Source of the DNA: Selaginella tamariscina | Taxonomy: Eukaryota; Streptophyta; Lycopodiopsida; Selaginellales; Selaginellaceae | Direction of reading: 5' to 3' | DNA: 64,000 nt | NCBI GenBank assembly: GCA_003024785.1 | Contig: PUQB01000228.1 | Location: 491,597 to 555,596 of the forward strand | Shown here: one piece after another, positions 1-11,343 of the stretch | Position numbering within the stretch: position 1 is the stretch's first letter | Layout of the letters: the number at the start of each line of letters is the position of its first letter | Notes under the pieces: generated by a model | Told to the model about the DNA's origin: nothing | Database searches by the model: none | What the model saw: the letters and a program-made list of their open reading frames with translations, nothing else | Program-made: the position numbers and the translations under genes

Positions 1-700
1 TGCATACTATGACAAACACACTAATATTAAATTGATATATTAATTCCATGTATATAATTGTCATAATGTAAATTAAATACAAATATTTTATCAATCGATG
101 TGATTATGTAGTGTATAAACATAGTTTGAAATTAAATATTATGATATCTTTGTATTAAACACACATGTCCACACCCAATATTATGCATTAAATATGTTCT
201 CTCAAGTTTATAGCATGTGCACGTGTACACGCATGTGTACATATTCATAACTTACATCATTTTGTATGTTATTCTAATGTAAGACTAGAGGGCCAAACAC
301 ATTGTTAATTAATTTCGCTAATTTCATAAAAAATATAATTAATTTCATTAGTTGAATTAACATAATTATTATGCAATGCTATGGTTAATTTACAATTGTG
401 TTTTGTACTAGTTAATTTTGTTAAATATTAATAAATTGTATTAACATTATAGGAAATTTACATTTTACATGGGTACGTAGTTTTTCGGTGCACCCGAAGG
501 GTTATTTTTATTATTTAATTTGTATCACATGCGTATGGTAGAATAAGGGTGTAACAAGTTTAGGCTATGGTTAGGGTAAATGAGACTTTTAACCTTCCTT
601 GTGTATATAAGTATAATATTTAAGTAGTTATATTAATTAAATAAAGATATATATATAGTGTTATAAGAGGGGAAAGAATTTGAATAATATCTAAAATATT
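1..700. other. AT-rich intergenic DNA, no gene seen
   Basis: Very AT-rich sequence with only short fortuitous reading frames. It lies where the left arm (a plus-strand oxygenase copy and its tail) of the first palindrome would be expected, but I see no trace of that arm. No transposon ends, RNA gene or promoter were recognised. Confidence 0.6.
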
Positions 701-3170
701 ATAACTTTTAGTATCATATAATGTACATAATTATATTATACATAGTTATTAATTTATATAAATTTATTTAAATTATGTATTTACAAAAGAAAAACATGTT
801 AAAAAGAAGTAAATATGATAATCAAATGGATTTTCAATATGGTGTGTATGTATACTTTTTGCATTTGTTAATAAAATTTAGCAATATAAAGATATTAGAA
901 AAATTATGTTTTGTTGTGTACTTGGGATTTTTAATTACTTGTCATTTGCAAATAACATATATATATTAGTCTTATAAATTAACATATATATAGTTTTGGG
1001 TTTGGATTATAAATTTAAATATAAAGGAATTCAAACTTGAGAAAGGTTTAAGTAAAAGCACTAATGCAATAAGACTAAAAGTCTTCCATGGACATGTTAT
1101 ACCTGTCTTGCTTGAAAAGGAGCATATATAGGAGCATCGCCATTTTTCTTGCCATCATATGGTTCTTAAGAATAATTTAAATTATTATTTTTTCCATAAC
1201 ATACTGCATAAACTTTTCAATATCATAATCAACATTACCGTCTCCAACGTTAAATAAAAAATCATGCAAGCACAACAAGGACCACCTATGTGTGAATATA
1301 TTAATTAAAAACATAACTTAACTAATTTATTTATTTACCTTTTCTTATAGGGAGTTTACCATATGAAAACTATGTATATCAAATATGCATACAATTACTT
1401 ATGGCGTAAGAGTAAGTAATTTTCCTATAGGGTAGAGCATATTAAAATGGATTTATCAATATTTCTGTTTCACAACACTAGTAAAGAAGATTTTATATTT
1501 TGGATTTTAAATTCAATACATGAGTTTATAAAAAAATTATATTAAGAATTTATAAGTTTTAACTTTTTTCAAGTCCGTGACATAGATAAGGGATTCTTTT
1601 GGTTGTATAAAGGTGTTAGACAGGTCTCTACACAAGTAGATCTCTTTGGTAATGCAGATCCGCCCTTCTAGCAGTCAGAATCTCTCCTTTAACAATCCCT
1701 CACTCACCCTCCTCCTACATATACAAATATATTCTGATTTGCACATTAAATATATATATTAATTTATAATATACATACGTGGTATATACAAGCTATGTAC
1801 CTATAATAAGTTGTATTAAATAATTGCTTAAGAATAGTTCTTCCTCTCACATATTTAGAGTCATGTACTCATGGTTAAATCATATGTTTATCAGCTAGTA
1901 TATAAGGTTCTACAGGTTTGCTTCCTAAATATATCGTTGGTTATTTTAATATAGATCTTTTATTTATCTTTTGTGAATAGTAAAGTTATTACATACCACG
2001 TGAAGTTGTATGGGAGATATACATACCGTATGTATATAACCATGTAATAAAAACAATAGTGTGAAATGTGAATAATAATAATTTCTTCATTCTTGTTATT
2101 TAGTACATAAGTAATGATTAGGGTTTAATTAATTTAGAATAATCTAGCTTTGTAAATGACGTCCAAGAATTATAATGAGAATTCAAATTTCTTAAGAGTT
2201 TTAACAATTAATTATTCTTTATAAATAAGTAATTTCAAATATAAATTCATAACATAATAAACTCAAATAACCTTAATTCCTTACATTTCTGCTACGTAAC
2301 AAACTTTTCCAAATAATAAACATGAAGGGTTTAAGAAGTAATACATCACAAAATTAGTAATCTTTTCAAAAGGACACATTGGTTTTCTAATATATAACGA
2401 AACATATAAGTTTGAAGGTCTAAATTTCAACCAGCATACATTTAAATTATAATAAGCACCACACATGCACACATGTACTTAACCTTTCTTGAGCTAAATA
2501 GTGTAAAAATAGTATATACATTATATATTATGAAATATATGTACAATTTGTTTCACATGTGGGAAAGAGTATCATAAATATTATAAATAAGCTATAACTT
2601 TAAAATAAATATATTATATTGCCATGTAGATATAGTTGTGCTTTGAAGTTAAATACCATGAATTACAAAGTATTTATAAATTCTATATTATTTTTTTAAA
2701 TACACGAAAGTTTAACTCTATGTTCAACCACGTCACTGCCTGCCATGTCACCTGCCATGTCACCTCTTTAATTGATATGGCAGGAAGAAGGTGGTGACAT
2801 GGCAGGTAGAGGCACCGACACGTGGCACCCGTATTATAGTAGTCATTTACTAAAACTCAATGAAGTAGCATAAACATTTAGTTGTGTAGTTGCATTAAAC
2901 ATATATATATGAATTTGTTTAAGTCTCTGGCACACAAAATATGTGTGTGTACACACACACATATATGCTAAACTATTTGATTAGATGAAAATACAGGTCT
3001 TTTATTTAACTGGAGGAGTCTCTTATCCTAGAGAACTAACAGAGGATTTATTAGCTGGTAATTGATTAAGCTAATACGATGTGTGTATGTTATTTACTCT
3101 CTCACTCAATCACACAAACACATAAAAGGTGAGGAATTGGTAACAAACTTCATAACAGTATACTCCTTGG
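700..3170 (+). repeat. Loop A, copy 0 (spacer of tail-to-tail gene palindrome)
   Basis: This AT-rich spacer matches 29870-31890 in the same orientation and 50465-52490 in reverse. It differs from the later copies by about 1 kb of extra sequence (roughly 1645-2709) and by lacking the segment matching about 30200-30880. No convincing gene is present; the small ORFs at 775-969 and 2281-2472 have no recognisable product. It ends at the junction motif TTGGACTTAAG near 3170-3180, which also marks the loop edges near 29860, 31895, 50460 and 52490. Confidence 0.75.
2739..2806. repeat. Inverted repeat / hairpin in loop A
   Basis: CCTGCCATGTCACC occurs twice (2739-2752 and 2751-2764) and its reverse complement GGTGACATGGCAGG lies at 2793-2806, so a strong stem-loop can form. 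The equivalent place in copy 1 (about 31470-31530) keeps only part of this, so the hairpin was expanded here or reduced there. No function can be assigned. Confidence 0.6.
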
Positions 3171-3179
3171 ACTTAAGTT

Positions 3180-3778
3180 CTATAAAACATTTAATTATTA
3201 TACTTTTAATCAATTATCATTAGTAATGTCTTTCTAAAGCATAATACTAGTAAATTAGAATTCAAATAAGAAATGAATAATCGTTTATATTTTATAGAAG
3301 TTTTTCTAAGAAATTGCTTTCCATGAGATAAACTTATAAAACATTACTCAGTTCTGCGCTCCAATACAGCAAATAAATATTAAGTTTTTAAGCGTGCATG
3401 AAGCTTGAAATATAATTTTTTTTTATTTAATGCAAAAAGTAATTAGAAAATTGTTTTATTGCAATGATGTAAGACATGAAAGATACATATGTCTATAATA
3501 AAACTCAATCTTTCTCTAGGCAAATTGTGTAAAATAAGCACCGTACTTAATCTTTTTGGAGCTAAATAGTGTTAACATAAGTACCACATCAGCACAGTAG
3601 TATCAATCTTAAAAATGAAAGGTTACAGTGTATATAATCCATAAAACTGCCTACTACTTATGCCACACACGACAGAAGCAAAACCAGGTCAATACAAGAT
3701 TGTTTGTTTGTACACGCATCATGTAATATTTAAGAATAAAGACAAACGGATGAAAGAATATTTTCAATATATGTTTGG
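3180..3778 (-). repeat. Conserved 3' flank (tail) of oxygenase copy 0
   Basis: This 0.6-kb segment lies downstream of the minus-strand gene and recurs beside every other copy: 29223-29860 (reverse), 31895-32515, 49818-50460 (reverse) and 52490-53103. It presumably contains the 3' UTR and polyadenylation region. No separate gene is evident; the small frame starting at 3660 runs antisense to the gene end and is a shadow. Confidence 0.7.
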
Positions 3779-4813
3779 TCAATGCAAGTGCGTAAACGGG
3801 CACAAGACATCTCCGTCGTGTCGAGGCCCAAGCTTCCCGTGTTTAAGTGCGCCAAGCTCGGAGAGCTTATACCCCTTCTGGAATGCAGGAGGCGCATAAA
3901 CATTGCCATTTAATTGCCTGAGTAGGTCTGGATTTGCAGCAGGATCGGGGCACCAGTCCACCTGAATACTCCCTTGTGCATTCTGCACGCTCCTGGGAGG
4001 CATGAATAAGGAAACAAAGGTCCCGGCCACCAGCTTGAGGGATCCCATAATCATCCACTCCACAAGCATGGGTGGCTTGTGTAGACCCACGGCGTGTCTC
4101 ATCCTTGAGTCAATCATGGAGCACACACCAGCCTCCACGACGGGTTGAATGAAGTTTGGAAAGCTGTCCAGCACCAAGTGCTTGAGCTCTTGCACAATCT
4201 TCTTGTTCTGCTCGGTGAACACTGCATTTTTGGCCTTGAAATCCTGAATGAAATCCCTCATAGCCTGAATGTTGTGGGGGATGTCCTTCATCCCCATTCT
4301 CACGCCCACATCGTGCCACACTGTGTAAGCGGCCAGCTGCTCGCTCTGGGTCCAACGCCTGAACCCAAACTTACTACAAAAGTCGATGGTGTGCACCACA
4401 TTGAAGCACAGTACATACACAAACTCGTGGTTGGGTATCTTGAACTTGGCATGGATCCCATTCAGCCTGTGCACGGCATAGGAGCCACGCTCGCTATCCA
4501 CGTGGTGGCTAATCATCTCCGCCACCAGAATGTTGGTCTCGGCAGCCCGTTTCTGGGGCTCCTTGAGACCGTACTTGGTCTTGAACAGCAAGTTGGTGAT
4601 GTGGGGTATACCCAGTGTGCGTATGGTTCCCAGCTCTAGTGCCTTCTGGGACAGGAATGGGAACTCTACCGAGTGCAAGTACCAAAGGATCTTGCGAGCG
4701 TCTTTCACAAGATTCAGAGACGCTATGTACCTGGCCCTCTGCTTCCTCTTCACAATGCAAAACACTTTCCATGCGAGTGCAAGTGCAAGTGTGACAATGG
4801 CTATGTAAGACAT
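3779..4813 (-). CDS. MpaB/Lcp-family (rubber-oxygenase-like) membrane protein, copy 0, intact frame
   Basis: The 344-residue intronless frame begins MSYIAIV and is the only uninterrupted copy of the array. Residues 2-20 are hydrophobic and followed by KRKQRARY, which looks like a single N-terminal membrane anchor facing basic residues. The central part (about 115-260) has the pattern of the ER-bound oxygenase MpaB / rubber oxygenase catalytic domain: RLNGIHAKF, then FGFRRWTQSE, then VWHDVGVRMGM, then SMIDSRMRHAVG. Family members include haem-type oxygenases that cleave isoprenoid chains (fungal MpaB) or polyisoprene (bacterial Lcp); the substrate here is unknown. The start is the only ATG matching all copies, just downstream of a GAAA repeat. 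The upstream TATA box is split by a copia element, so expression may be lost or rewired. Confidence 0.85.
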   Translation of the reverse strand: MSYIAIVTLALALAWKVFCIVKRKQRARYIASLNLVKDARKILWYLHSVEFPFLSQKALELGTIRTLGIPHITNLLFKTKYGLKEPQKRAAETNILVAEMISHHVDSERGSYAVHRLNGIHAKFKIPNHEFVYVLCFNVVHTIDFCSKFGFRRWTQSEQLAAYTVWHDVGVRMGMKDIPHNIQAMRDFIQDFKAKNAVFTEQNKKIVQELKHLVLDSFPNFIQPVVEAGVCSMIDSRMRHAVGLHKPPMLVEWMIMGSLKLVAGTFVSLFMPPRSVQNAQGSIQVDWCPDPAANPDLLRQLNGNVYAPPAFQKGYKLSELGALKHGKLGPRHDGDVLCPFTHLH

Positions 4814-4890
4814 TCTTCTTTCTTTCTTTCTTTCTTGTTAGAGGAGACGATGAGATGAGATGTTGTATGCAGAGAGCCTTAACCATGTAG

Positions 4891-4897
4891 CTATTTA
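4891..4897 (-). promoter_or_regulatory. Disrupted TATA box of oxygenase copy 0
   Basis: Other copies carry TATAAATAG about 70-80 bp upstream of the ATG. Here the plus-strand sequence reads CTATTTA and then changes directly into the copia LTR (TGTTGTGAAAAAGG). The element therefore landed inside the TATA box, leaving only TAAATAG on the gene strand. Confidence 0.75.
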
Positions 4898-6845
4898 TGT
4901 TGTGAAAAAGGTGTTAAAGCACGAGCCGAGCCGAATATCAAGTAACCTATGTTTTTATATTTCTGGATACTATTTATGTCATAGTTTTTACTATGACTCG
5001 ACCCCTTACTTTGGACGTTGACTGTTGTTACTTATTGTACTATGTTGATGAACTCTAGATATAATAGGAAATAGGTCCACTTAGTGCACTTGGGTATCTG
5101 GTGATGGTCCGGCCGGGTGTTATTAAGTATTTGTAAAAACTCTAAGCGAAGCTAGAACTTACCTTTTAAAAACCCACCCCCAATTTTGACGTCCCAATCA
5201 GGCTGATTGGTTAATATAGATAAGTTCGGCGTGTTTAGTAAGGTTAGGAACACCCCTAGGGCTGACCTAACTCTAGGGTTGCCCTAACCCACGCCCTAAA
5301 AACCCCCACCCCTTGGGTAGGGTTTTAGGGTTAGAGTTAGGCTAAGTTAAACACTCTCTCATTAACTTAATAAGGGGCTAGCTAATTTAGTGCCAGCCCA
5401 CATACACATACAGGAAAAGAGGGGGAGGGGCTTCGTCACATAAATAAGGTAGAGTATACGTAGGAGAGCTTCTGGGTTCATGACTAAGTTCGTTACTCTT
5501 CTGTCGGTGCAAGCTTTAGCTTGTGTCGTTAAGGTACAACCCTCTGTTGTGCCGCCCTAACTTTCAAATGATAAGGGTACGTCCCACCTTTGGGGTAGCT
5601 TACCCTTAACGTTGGCGAATCCATGCATAGGAGGTCTTGTCAGGATGCAAGTTCCAAGAGGCAGAGGTTGTGGCTTGTCTCTAACTTCCTCTTCCACGTC
5701 AAGTTAGGTGTAGCACTCATGGCCAAGCAAGGCACATCCGTGTCCTTGACCAACTGTGAGTGTGAGATCTTGTTTAACAGGTTCACATTACCAGTTCCTG
5801 AGGGTTCACTAAGGGGTTCTAGAGTTGGCATTTAGGGGCCACGTTTGTGGCACTTGGTGCAACTCTCGAATCTAAAGGGCTATGGCATGATAGCCCACAT
5901 CGTGGAAGGTAGTGTCACATGGAGATGTGACACTAGGCTAGACATCACACGATATAACGCCCGAGGCACGCCCTTTGGGGTTGTGTCATTTTGTTGCCAA
6001 GGGGTTGGATACTCTAGTAAACATACATGCTTGTGTTTGCACTAGGGTGTTAAACCTTGAGCATTCGCTCAAGGGAGGTTAGGTTTCGTAACTAGGTGTG
6101 CTTTGGCACACCTGGTTAGGGGTGTTCTCCTTAAGATTTAAGGGTTGAATAACCTAAGTTCATTAGCAAAAGCCCTATCATGAGACACTCGCAAGGTCAT
6201 GTACTTAGGGTTATCCAAACCTAGCCTTAGGGAGTTTGCTTAGTAGAACACTTGTGTCCACCTATGGCGCACACTCGTGTCTTCACTAAGTACTAGCCCT
6301 AGGTTTAGGGTATGACTTGACCACTCAAACCCTTAGGGGTTAGTCGTGGTTCAGGGTACCCCTTGTCGCCCTAAAGGGGTTGTACTCCCGGATGAGGGTG
6401 ATTCCTCGAGGGGTAAGTGACAATGCCTTAGCTATGTCATGGGGGTATGTGTGAGACACATCTCCTTTGTGGGGTTAGGGCATGAGCCTGTCTAGGTCTA
6501 CTGGGACAGGATCCTAAAGTCTACTCAGGTTATCCTCTAGGGTTCAAGGGATGGTCATTTTAGGGGACTTAGGGTAGGACTCTAAGTCTTTTGCTTAATT
6601 GGGCCCCTGAGTCAGACTCTTAAGGGTTATCTTGGAAGACTTAACGTTGCTCACACAGGGTGATGACGTCGAATGGCCACTTGGTAGCCACGTGTTGGCC
6701 CTTTAGGTTAAAACTCTGACAATTTATACAGTTTTCTTTATAACTATATATGGTAGTTCTCCATAAGTATATATGGCCTAAGCTATATATGGTCTAAACC
6801 ATATATAATTGTTCTTCCAGCTTGGACTCCACGCTAGATATCTCA
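4898..6845 (-). repeat. Copia left LTR (3' LTR), interrupted by a nested solo LTR
   Basis: Positions 4898-4976 and 6722-6845 together match the right LTR at 11147-11343, with shared blocks GTGTTAAAGCAC, ACAGTTTTCTTTATAACTAT and CTTGGACTCCACGCT. The break is filled by a gypsy-type LTR flanked by a 5-bp duplication. Confidence 0.85.
4977..6721 (+). mobile_element. Solo LTR of a Ty3/gypsy-type element nested in the copia LTR
   Basis: The 1745-bp block starts TGTCATAGTTTTTACTATG and ends AACTCTGACA, the same termini as the gypsy LTRs at 14930-15888 and 21264-22136, and is flanked by the 5-bp duplication ATTTA (4972-4976 and 6722-6726). It has no internal genes, so it is a solo LTR left by LTR-LTR recombination. 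It is nearly twice as long as the other LTRs and clearly diverged, so it belongs to a related subfamily. It is rich in CCTAA/TTAGG-like blocks. Confidence 0.85.
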
Positions 6846-6855
6846 ACACTCTCAC

Positions 6856-7340
6856 TCAGTCGTGAGAGTTCAAGATGGTCATTCGAGACCGATGTCGCTG
6901 GAAACTATCCCTGCTCAAGGCCTTGGTCATAATATATGCAACCATCTCGATAATAGACACATGCTTGAGCTTGATGTTTCCGGCTCGAACCTCTTGTCGG
7001 ATGAAGTGGTACTTCACATCGATATGCTTGACTTTGTCATGATGTCTGGGGTTCTCTAAAGTAGCTATGGCACTAGTGCTGTCACAATAAATTGTGATTG
7101 GCCTTGGAAATGAAATTCCCATGTCCTTCAGCAACTTCATCAACCACGTTGCTTCCTTGCCGCCTCTGTTGCTGAAATGTACTCAGCCTCCATCAAGGAG
7201 AGTGCAATCACTCGTTGCAGTTTGCTCATCCAACTGATAAGCCCATCATCCAAAAGAAACACATATCCTAAAGTGGACTTCCTAGTCTCCTTGTTTCTTG
7301 CCCAATCTAAATCTATGAAACCCACTAGATCCATTACCAT
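6856..7340 (-). pseudogene. Copia RNase H, 3' end of pol (minus strand)
   Basis: Two adjacent minus-strand frames carry the copia RNase H signature: DLDWARNKETRKST, then LMEAEYISATEA, then IYCDSTSAIA, HIDVKYHFIR and DIMTKAL-like (here YIMTKAL). A frame change near 7140 separates them. This is the proper 3' end of the leftward element, adjacent to its 3' LTR. Confidence 0.85.
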
Positions 7341-7386
7341 GTGATCTCCTGTAGAGCTCCCACTAGTTGAATATGTGAGACAAAAC
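7252..7386 (-). repeat. Inverted-repeat arm 1 within copia (RNase H region)
   Basis: Reverse complement of about 10441-10575. Both encode the same RNase H stretch (start of the QETRKST-type motif). The pair bounds the inverted internal segment, so about 130 bp of pol is present twice in opposite orientation. Confidence 0.75.
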
Positions 7387-10300
7387 CACGGTGCTTCTCG
7401 GGGCCTTAACTAGGCCAGACCATGTGACTCTCAAGATGACACTGAGAATACATCAGGGATGTCTTATCAGGAGATTCAAGCTGCAGTCATCAACCATGAT
7501 GCAAATCCTCAAGCAGACATAACTAGCGGTACGTGGGACATTCTCAAGTCCTCTTCACTTCGAGCCAATTCGAAAAGAAAACCAACTTCAATCCATAGTC
7601 AGTGAGGAGGGAACAGTGCTTCACACTATAAAGGCAACATTAGCACAAATAGGCAGGACATTCCACCGTCAAAGCTTGGACCGTGCAAATACTGCAAGAA
7701 GATGGGGCATTTTGCCAAGAGCTGTCCGGACAAGGCAGCAGGAAAACCACGAGCAAGCGAACTGAAGAACAAGGGCAATCAACGGATGGCCCTCATGGTA
7801 ACCACTAACCTCAATCCTTTCAAGGAAGAAAATATCCTCTGGTTGGATAGTTGTGCCAATGTTCATTGTACTCTAGTATTTGCCGCTTTTAAGACATATA
7901 GGCAATCCCAGTGGGAGAAGGAGTCTACATGGGAGATCATCAACCATTGAGCATTGCAGGATCGGGACAGTAGAGATTCAACTCCAAACGATGAGATTGT
8001 CGACCTTCGATTCACTATGTCCCCACACTCAGCGAAACTCTTATCTCAGTTGGGAAGATAGCAGATGCCGATTGGAAAGGTCAAATCGATAAGGACAAGA
8101 TCACTTACACTGACAAGCAAGAACCATAGTAGCACGTGGCCAAAGACATGCTGGGAACTATAGGCTAGACACCACATTGGTGATACCCAAGAAGAAGATC
8201 TTCTCCACAACTCTTCAACGATGGCATCAACGATTGGGACATGCAAACAAGGCAGCGATTCGAGCTGTAGCTCGGGACCAAGACCAACTTTCAGACTTTC
8301 AGGTACTTAGAGACAACCTTGAGTTCTGTGAGGCATGCTGTTTTGGAAGACAACATAAGTAACCGTTCCCTAGTAAGGGCATCTGCTGTAAGACCACTCA
8401 ACCTCTAGAATTAGTGCACACAGACGTGTGTCAATGCATGTTCAGTCATTGAACAGAAGGAGGTATTTTGTGATGTTTATAGATGATTATACTCATTACA
8501 CAGTGGTGAAATTCTTGATTAACAAATCAGAAGTAGCAGAAATGTTTCGGCTATATAAGATTGCTGCAGAAAACGTGTGGCAGAATTTGAAAATCTGCGT
8601 ACTTAGGAGTGATAGAGGTGGGGAGTATCAAACAAGTGTGCTCAAGAAGTTGTGCGAAGAATCTGGGATTCAGTAGCAGTTTACAGCCCCATACTCAGCT
8701 TAGCAAAATGGAATGGCGGAGAGAATGAATCGGACTCTAGTGGAGACGACAAGATGCATGCTTATGCATGCAAGAACACCGCTCAATTATTGGGCAGAGG
8801 CCTTAAGCACAACCAGCTACATCCGGAATCGACTTCCTGCAAGCAGCATTGGTGGAGAAGTTCCATTCACCTGGTGGACTGGGAAGTGAGTCACCTCCGT
8901 GTGTTTGGGTGCCTAGCATATGCACACTTTTGGACGAACTCCGTTGTAAGTTGGAGCAGAAGAGTAACATGTATATCATGATGGGATATTGCCATGAGAG
9001 CAAGGCATATAGGCTTTACGATCCCACTCACCAGAAAATTATTGTGAGCCAAGATGTTAAGTTTAATGAGGATATGCTTTATATAGGATAGGTTTATAGT
9101 TCAAGTTAATCCGACGGCCTATATTCTTGAGGAAGAGCAGCCATAGATCCACCAGCACATGGGGCCTGATCAGGGCGGATTGGGGAAGATCCAAGACTGT
9201 AGATTGTAGCAATCCAGATCTGAGTAAGGAGCACGAAAGTGAGGAGGAGATTCCTCCACTTCAACAAGCACCTCCGCAGGTACCTAATCCATCCCGACCC
9301 ATCAACACAATCATGAGAAGTGGGAGAATTAGCTACAAGTCATAAAAGGCAAGAGAAGCTGATGAGTCTTCAACCTCCTTCTTCACCTTCAGGTATCTCG
9401 GGAGCCCCGGACAGTGCATGAGGCGATGCAATCACAGGAGGCGGCAGAATGGAGGGTTGCCATAGAGAAGGAATATGCTTCTCTTCTCAAGAACCAGGTT
9501 TGGGAGCTTGTTACTCTTCCCCATGGTCGCCGCACTGTAAGTACCAAGTGGCTATTCAAGAAGAAGCTGGATGCACAGGGCGAAGTACTCCGATACAAGG
9601 CTTGGTTCATTGCACAAGGATTCTCACAAATCGCTAGAGCTGACTTCCATGAGATGTATTCACCAATGGTGAAGATGGCTTCCATTCGTCTCGTTCTTCG
9701 GATAGCAACTAGCTTGAATCTGGAGGTTCACCAGCTTGATGTAAAGACTGCTTTTCTGTATGGAGAGCTGAAGGAGGAATTTACACTACACAGCCTAAGG
9801 GATTCATGGTGCAAGGACAAGAACACAACATTTGTCGTCTTCGAAAGGCCCTATGGCTTGAAGCAGTCACCACAAGCCTGGTATGATCATGTAGATAGGT
9901 TTCTCACCTCCATCAGTTTCCAGAAGTCCACTGCAAATGGAAACGTATATGTCTTCAGCAAAGTGGACTTTGCATACCTGGCATTATACGTTGATGACAA
10001 CATCATGGCCGCAAACTTTTGTTTCAATTCTTTGAACACCAGTTTCGCTCTCAGTTTGAGATCTCTGCATCCGGCGACCTATGCTATTGTTTGGCATTCA
10101 GGTGTTCTGGGATAGAGCTGCAGGGGTGATTCAGCTATCTCAAGCACACTATGTGCAAGAGATACTTCAGAATACACATGGCCGACAACAACCCCATTAA
10201 CACCCCCATGGACGTACACACACAAATTTCAAAAGATCAACAGTCGACGTCTGAGGAGAGAGACGAGTCATGACACAAGTTCCTTATAGGTATATAGTTG

Positions 10301-10575
10301 GTTGTTTATTATATCTAGTCATTTCCACTCGACCAGACTTGGCTTTTGCAGTCAGAGTGGTTTCCAGGTTTGTAGAGAATCCAGGAGAGGCTCATTGGAT
10401 AGCAGTCAAACGTATCTTACGATACTTGTGAGGCACAGTCAGGTTTTGTCTCACATATTCAGCTAGTGGGAGCTCTATAGGAGATCACATGGTAATGGAT
10501 TTAGTGGGTTTCACATTTTAGATTGGGCAGGAAACAAGGAGACTAAGAAGTCCACTTCAAGATATGTGTTTCTCG
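7386..10575 (+). pseudogene. Copia gag-protease-integrase-RT segment, inverted relative to its LTRs
   Basis: On the plus strand, in order: gag middle, a CCHC zinc knuckle at about 7684-7725 (CKYCKKMGHFAKSC), the aspartic protease start (LWLDSCANVH, where copia has DSGA-type), a GAG-pre-integrase and integrase core (HQRLGHAN, then FIDDYTHYTVVKF, about 8220-8700), and reverse transcriptase at 9414-10115 with ALYVDDNI for the YVDD box. It ends inside RNase H. Stops and frameshifts interrupt it. Because the LTRs, primer site, gag start and RNase H end are all on the minus strand, this block has been flipped inside the element. Confidence 0.85.
10441..10575 (+). repeat. Inverted-repeat arm 2 within copia
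   Basis: Partner of 7252-7386. It reads TTTTGTCTCACATATTCAG and onward into the RNase H region, and it abuts the oppositely oriented gag N-terminus at about 10576. Confidence 0.75.
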
Positions 10576-11042
10576 GAGGAGGTCGGGTGGTTTTGTCTAT
10601 ATCTGAAATGGTATGTTCGAGAGCAGTGAGCTGAGCAAGAATGGACTTCATTCTTCTGAGGAACATAGATGCTAGTTTTGTGGGACCAATTAAAAAACTT
10701 TCCTTTCAACGATACCACGGATCTCTCCTTCCGTGCCTGATTGCCAAAAATTGCCTTCAACTCTGTCCAATTCTCGGAAGCTGACTTGCTTAGATCCAGG
10801 TGATGGTGGTGATGCCTACCAAGCCTAATCCCCATTAGTGACAACACTTTGTCATGTCGAACTTGCCAATCTTCTGGGTTCGTCTGAGGTTTCACCTCAC
10901 TGCCATCTGCAATTTGTAGACAATTGTCATGCATCATAACAAACAAGATTTCCTGCTACCAATTCTCAAAGTCGTGCCCATCAAAGACCGGAATTGGGAT
11001 TGATTTGTGGCTTGTCGTCATGTTCTCAAGTACGTCTGTCAT
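10576..11042 (-). pseudogene. Copia gag N-terminal part (minus strand)
   Basis: The minus-strand ATG at 11042 opens MTDVLENMTTSHK and leads to VFDGHDFENW, typical of copia gag starts. A stop follows that tryptophan, and the frame then continues with the gag core (NWTELKAIFGNQ, then SLKGKFFNW). The frame is cut off at about 10576, where the inverted segment begins. It lies about 90 bp inside the primer site, as expected for gag. Confidence 0.8.
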
Positions 11043-11134
11043 TGACTAACCGTTCTTGAGGATATAATGTTCCATGAACTGCACTTGCTGCACACTTGCT
11101 GCTTCCTATGACCCTTGAACTATTGTTGTTCTTG

Positions 11135-11146
11135 GCTCTGATACCA
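11135..11146 (-). other. Copia primer binding site (tRNA-Met type)
   Basis: On the minus strand TGGTATCAGAGC follows the LTR end (CGTAACA) directly. This is the standard plant initiator-methionine tRNA primer complement and fixes the element's orientation. Confidence 0.9.
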
Positions 11147-11343
11147 TGTTACGAAAAGGTGTTAAAGCACAAGTCGAGCCGAATATCAACTAACCTATGT
11201 TTTTGTATTTCTTGATACTATTTATACAGTTTTCTTTATAACTATATATGATAGTTTTCCATAAGTATATACGGCTCAAGCTATATATGGTCTAAACCAT
11301 ATATAACTGTACTTGCATCTTGGACTCCACGCTGGATATCTCA
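11147..11343 (-). repeat. Copia right LTR (5' LTR)
   Basis: A 197-bp LTR bounded by TGTT and ATCTCA on the plus strand, matching the interrupted left LTR. Beyond 11343 the oxygenase upstream flank resumes (AATGCCATGTGGAACATG). Confidence 0.9.

Larger units (their letters stand above)
4898..11343 (-). mobile_element. Ty1/copia LTR retrotransposon, rearranged
   Basis: About 200-bp LTRs start TGTT and end ATCTCA at 11147-11343 and at 4898-6845 (the latter interrupted by a solo LTR). The primer site beside the right LTR and the minus-strand gag start show the element points leftward. The internal segment 7386-10575 is in the opposite orientation, so the original gag-pol order is broken. The left flank ATTTA could be a 5-bp target duplication (AATTTA is near the right end), but about 13 bp of flank seem missing on the right. 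Confidence 0.85.

Noticed and set aside
4145-4639. 164-codon plus-strand ORF (repeated as 28094-28783, 32959-33420, 49158-49595)
   Set aside because: It lies wholly antisense to the oxygenase gene, and its conservation is explained by the gene on the other strand.
5623-6045. ORFs inside the solo LTR
   Set aside because: LTR sequence without similarity to any protein; similar short frames at 15580 and 58238-58631 are also LTR artefacts.
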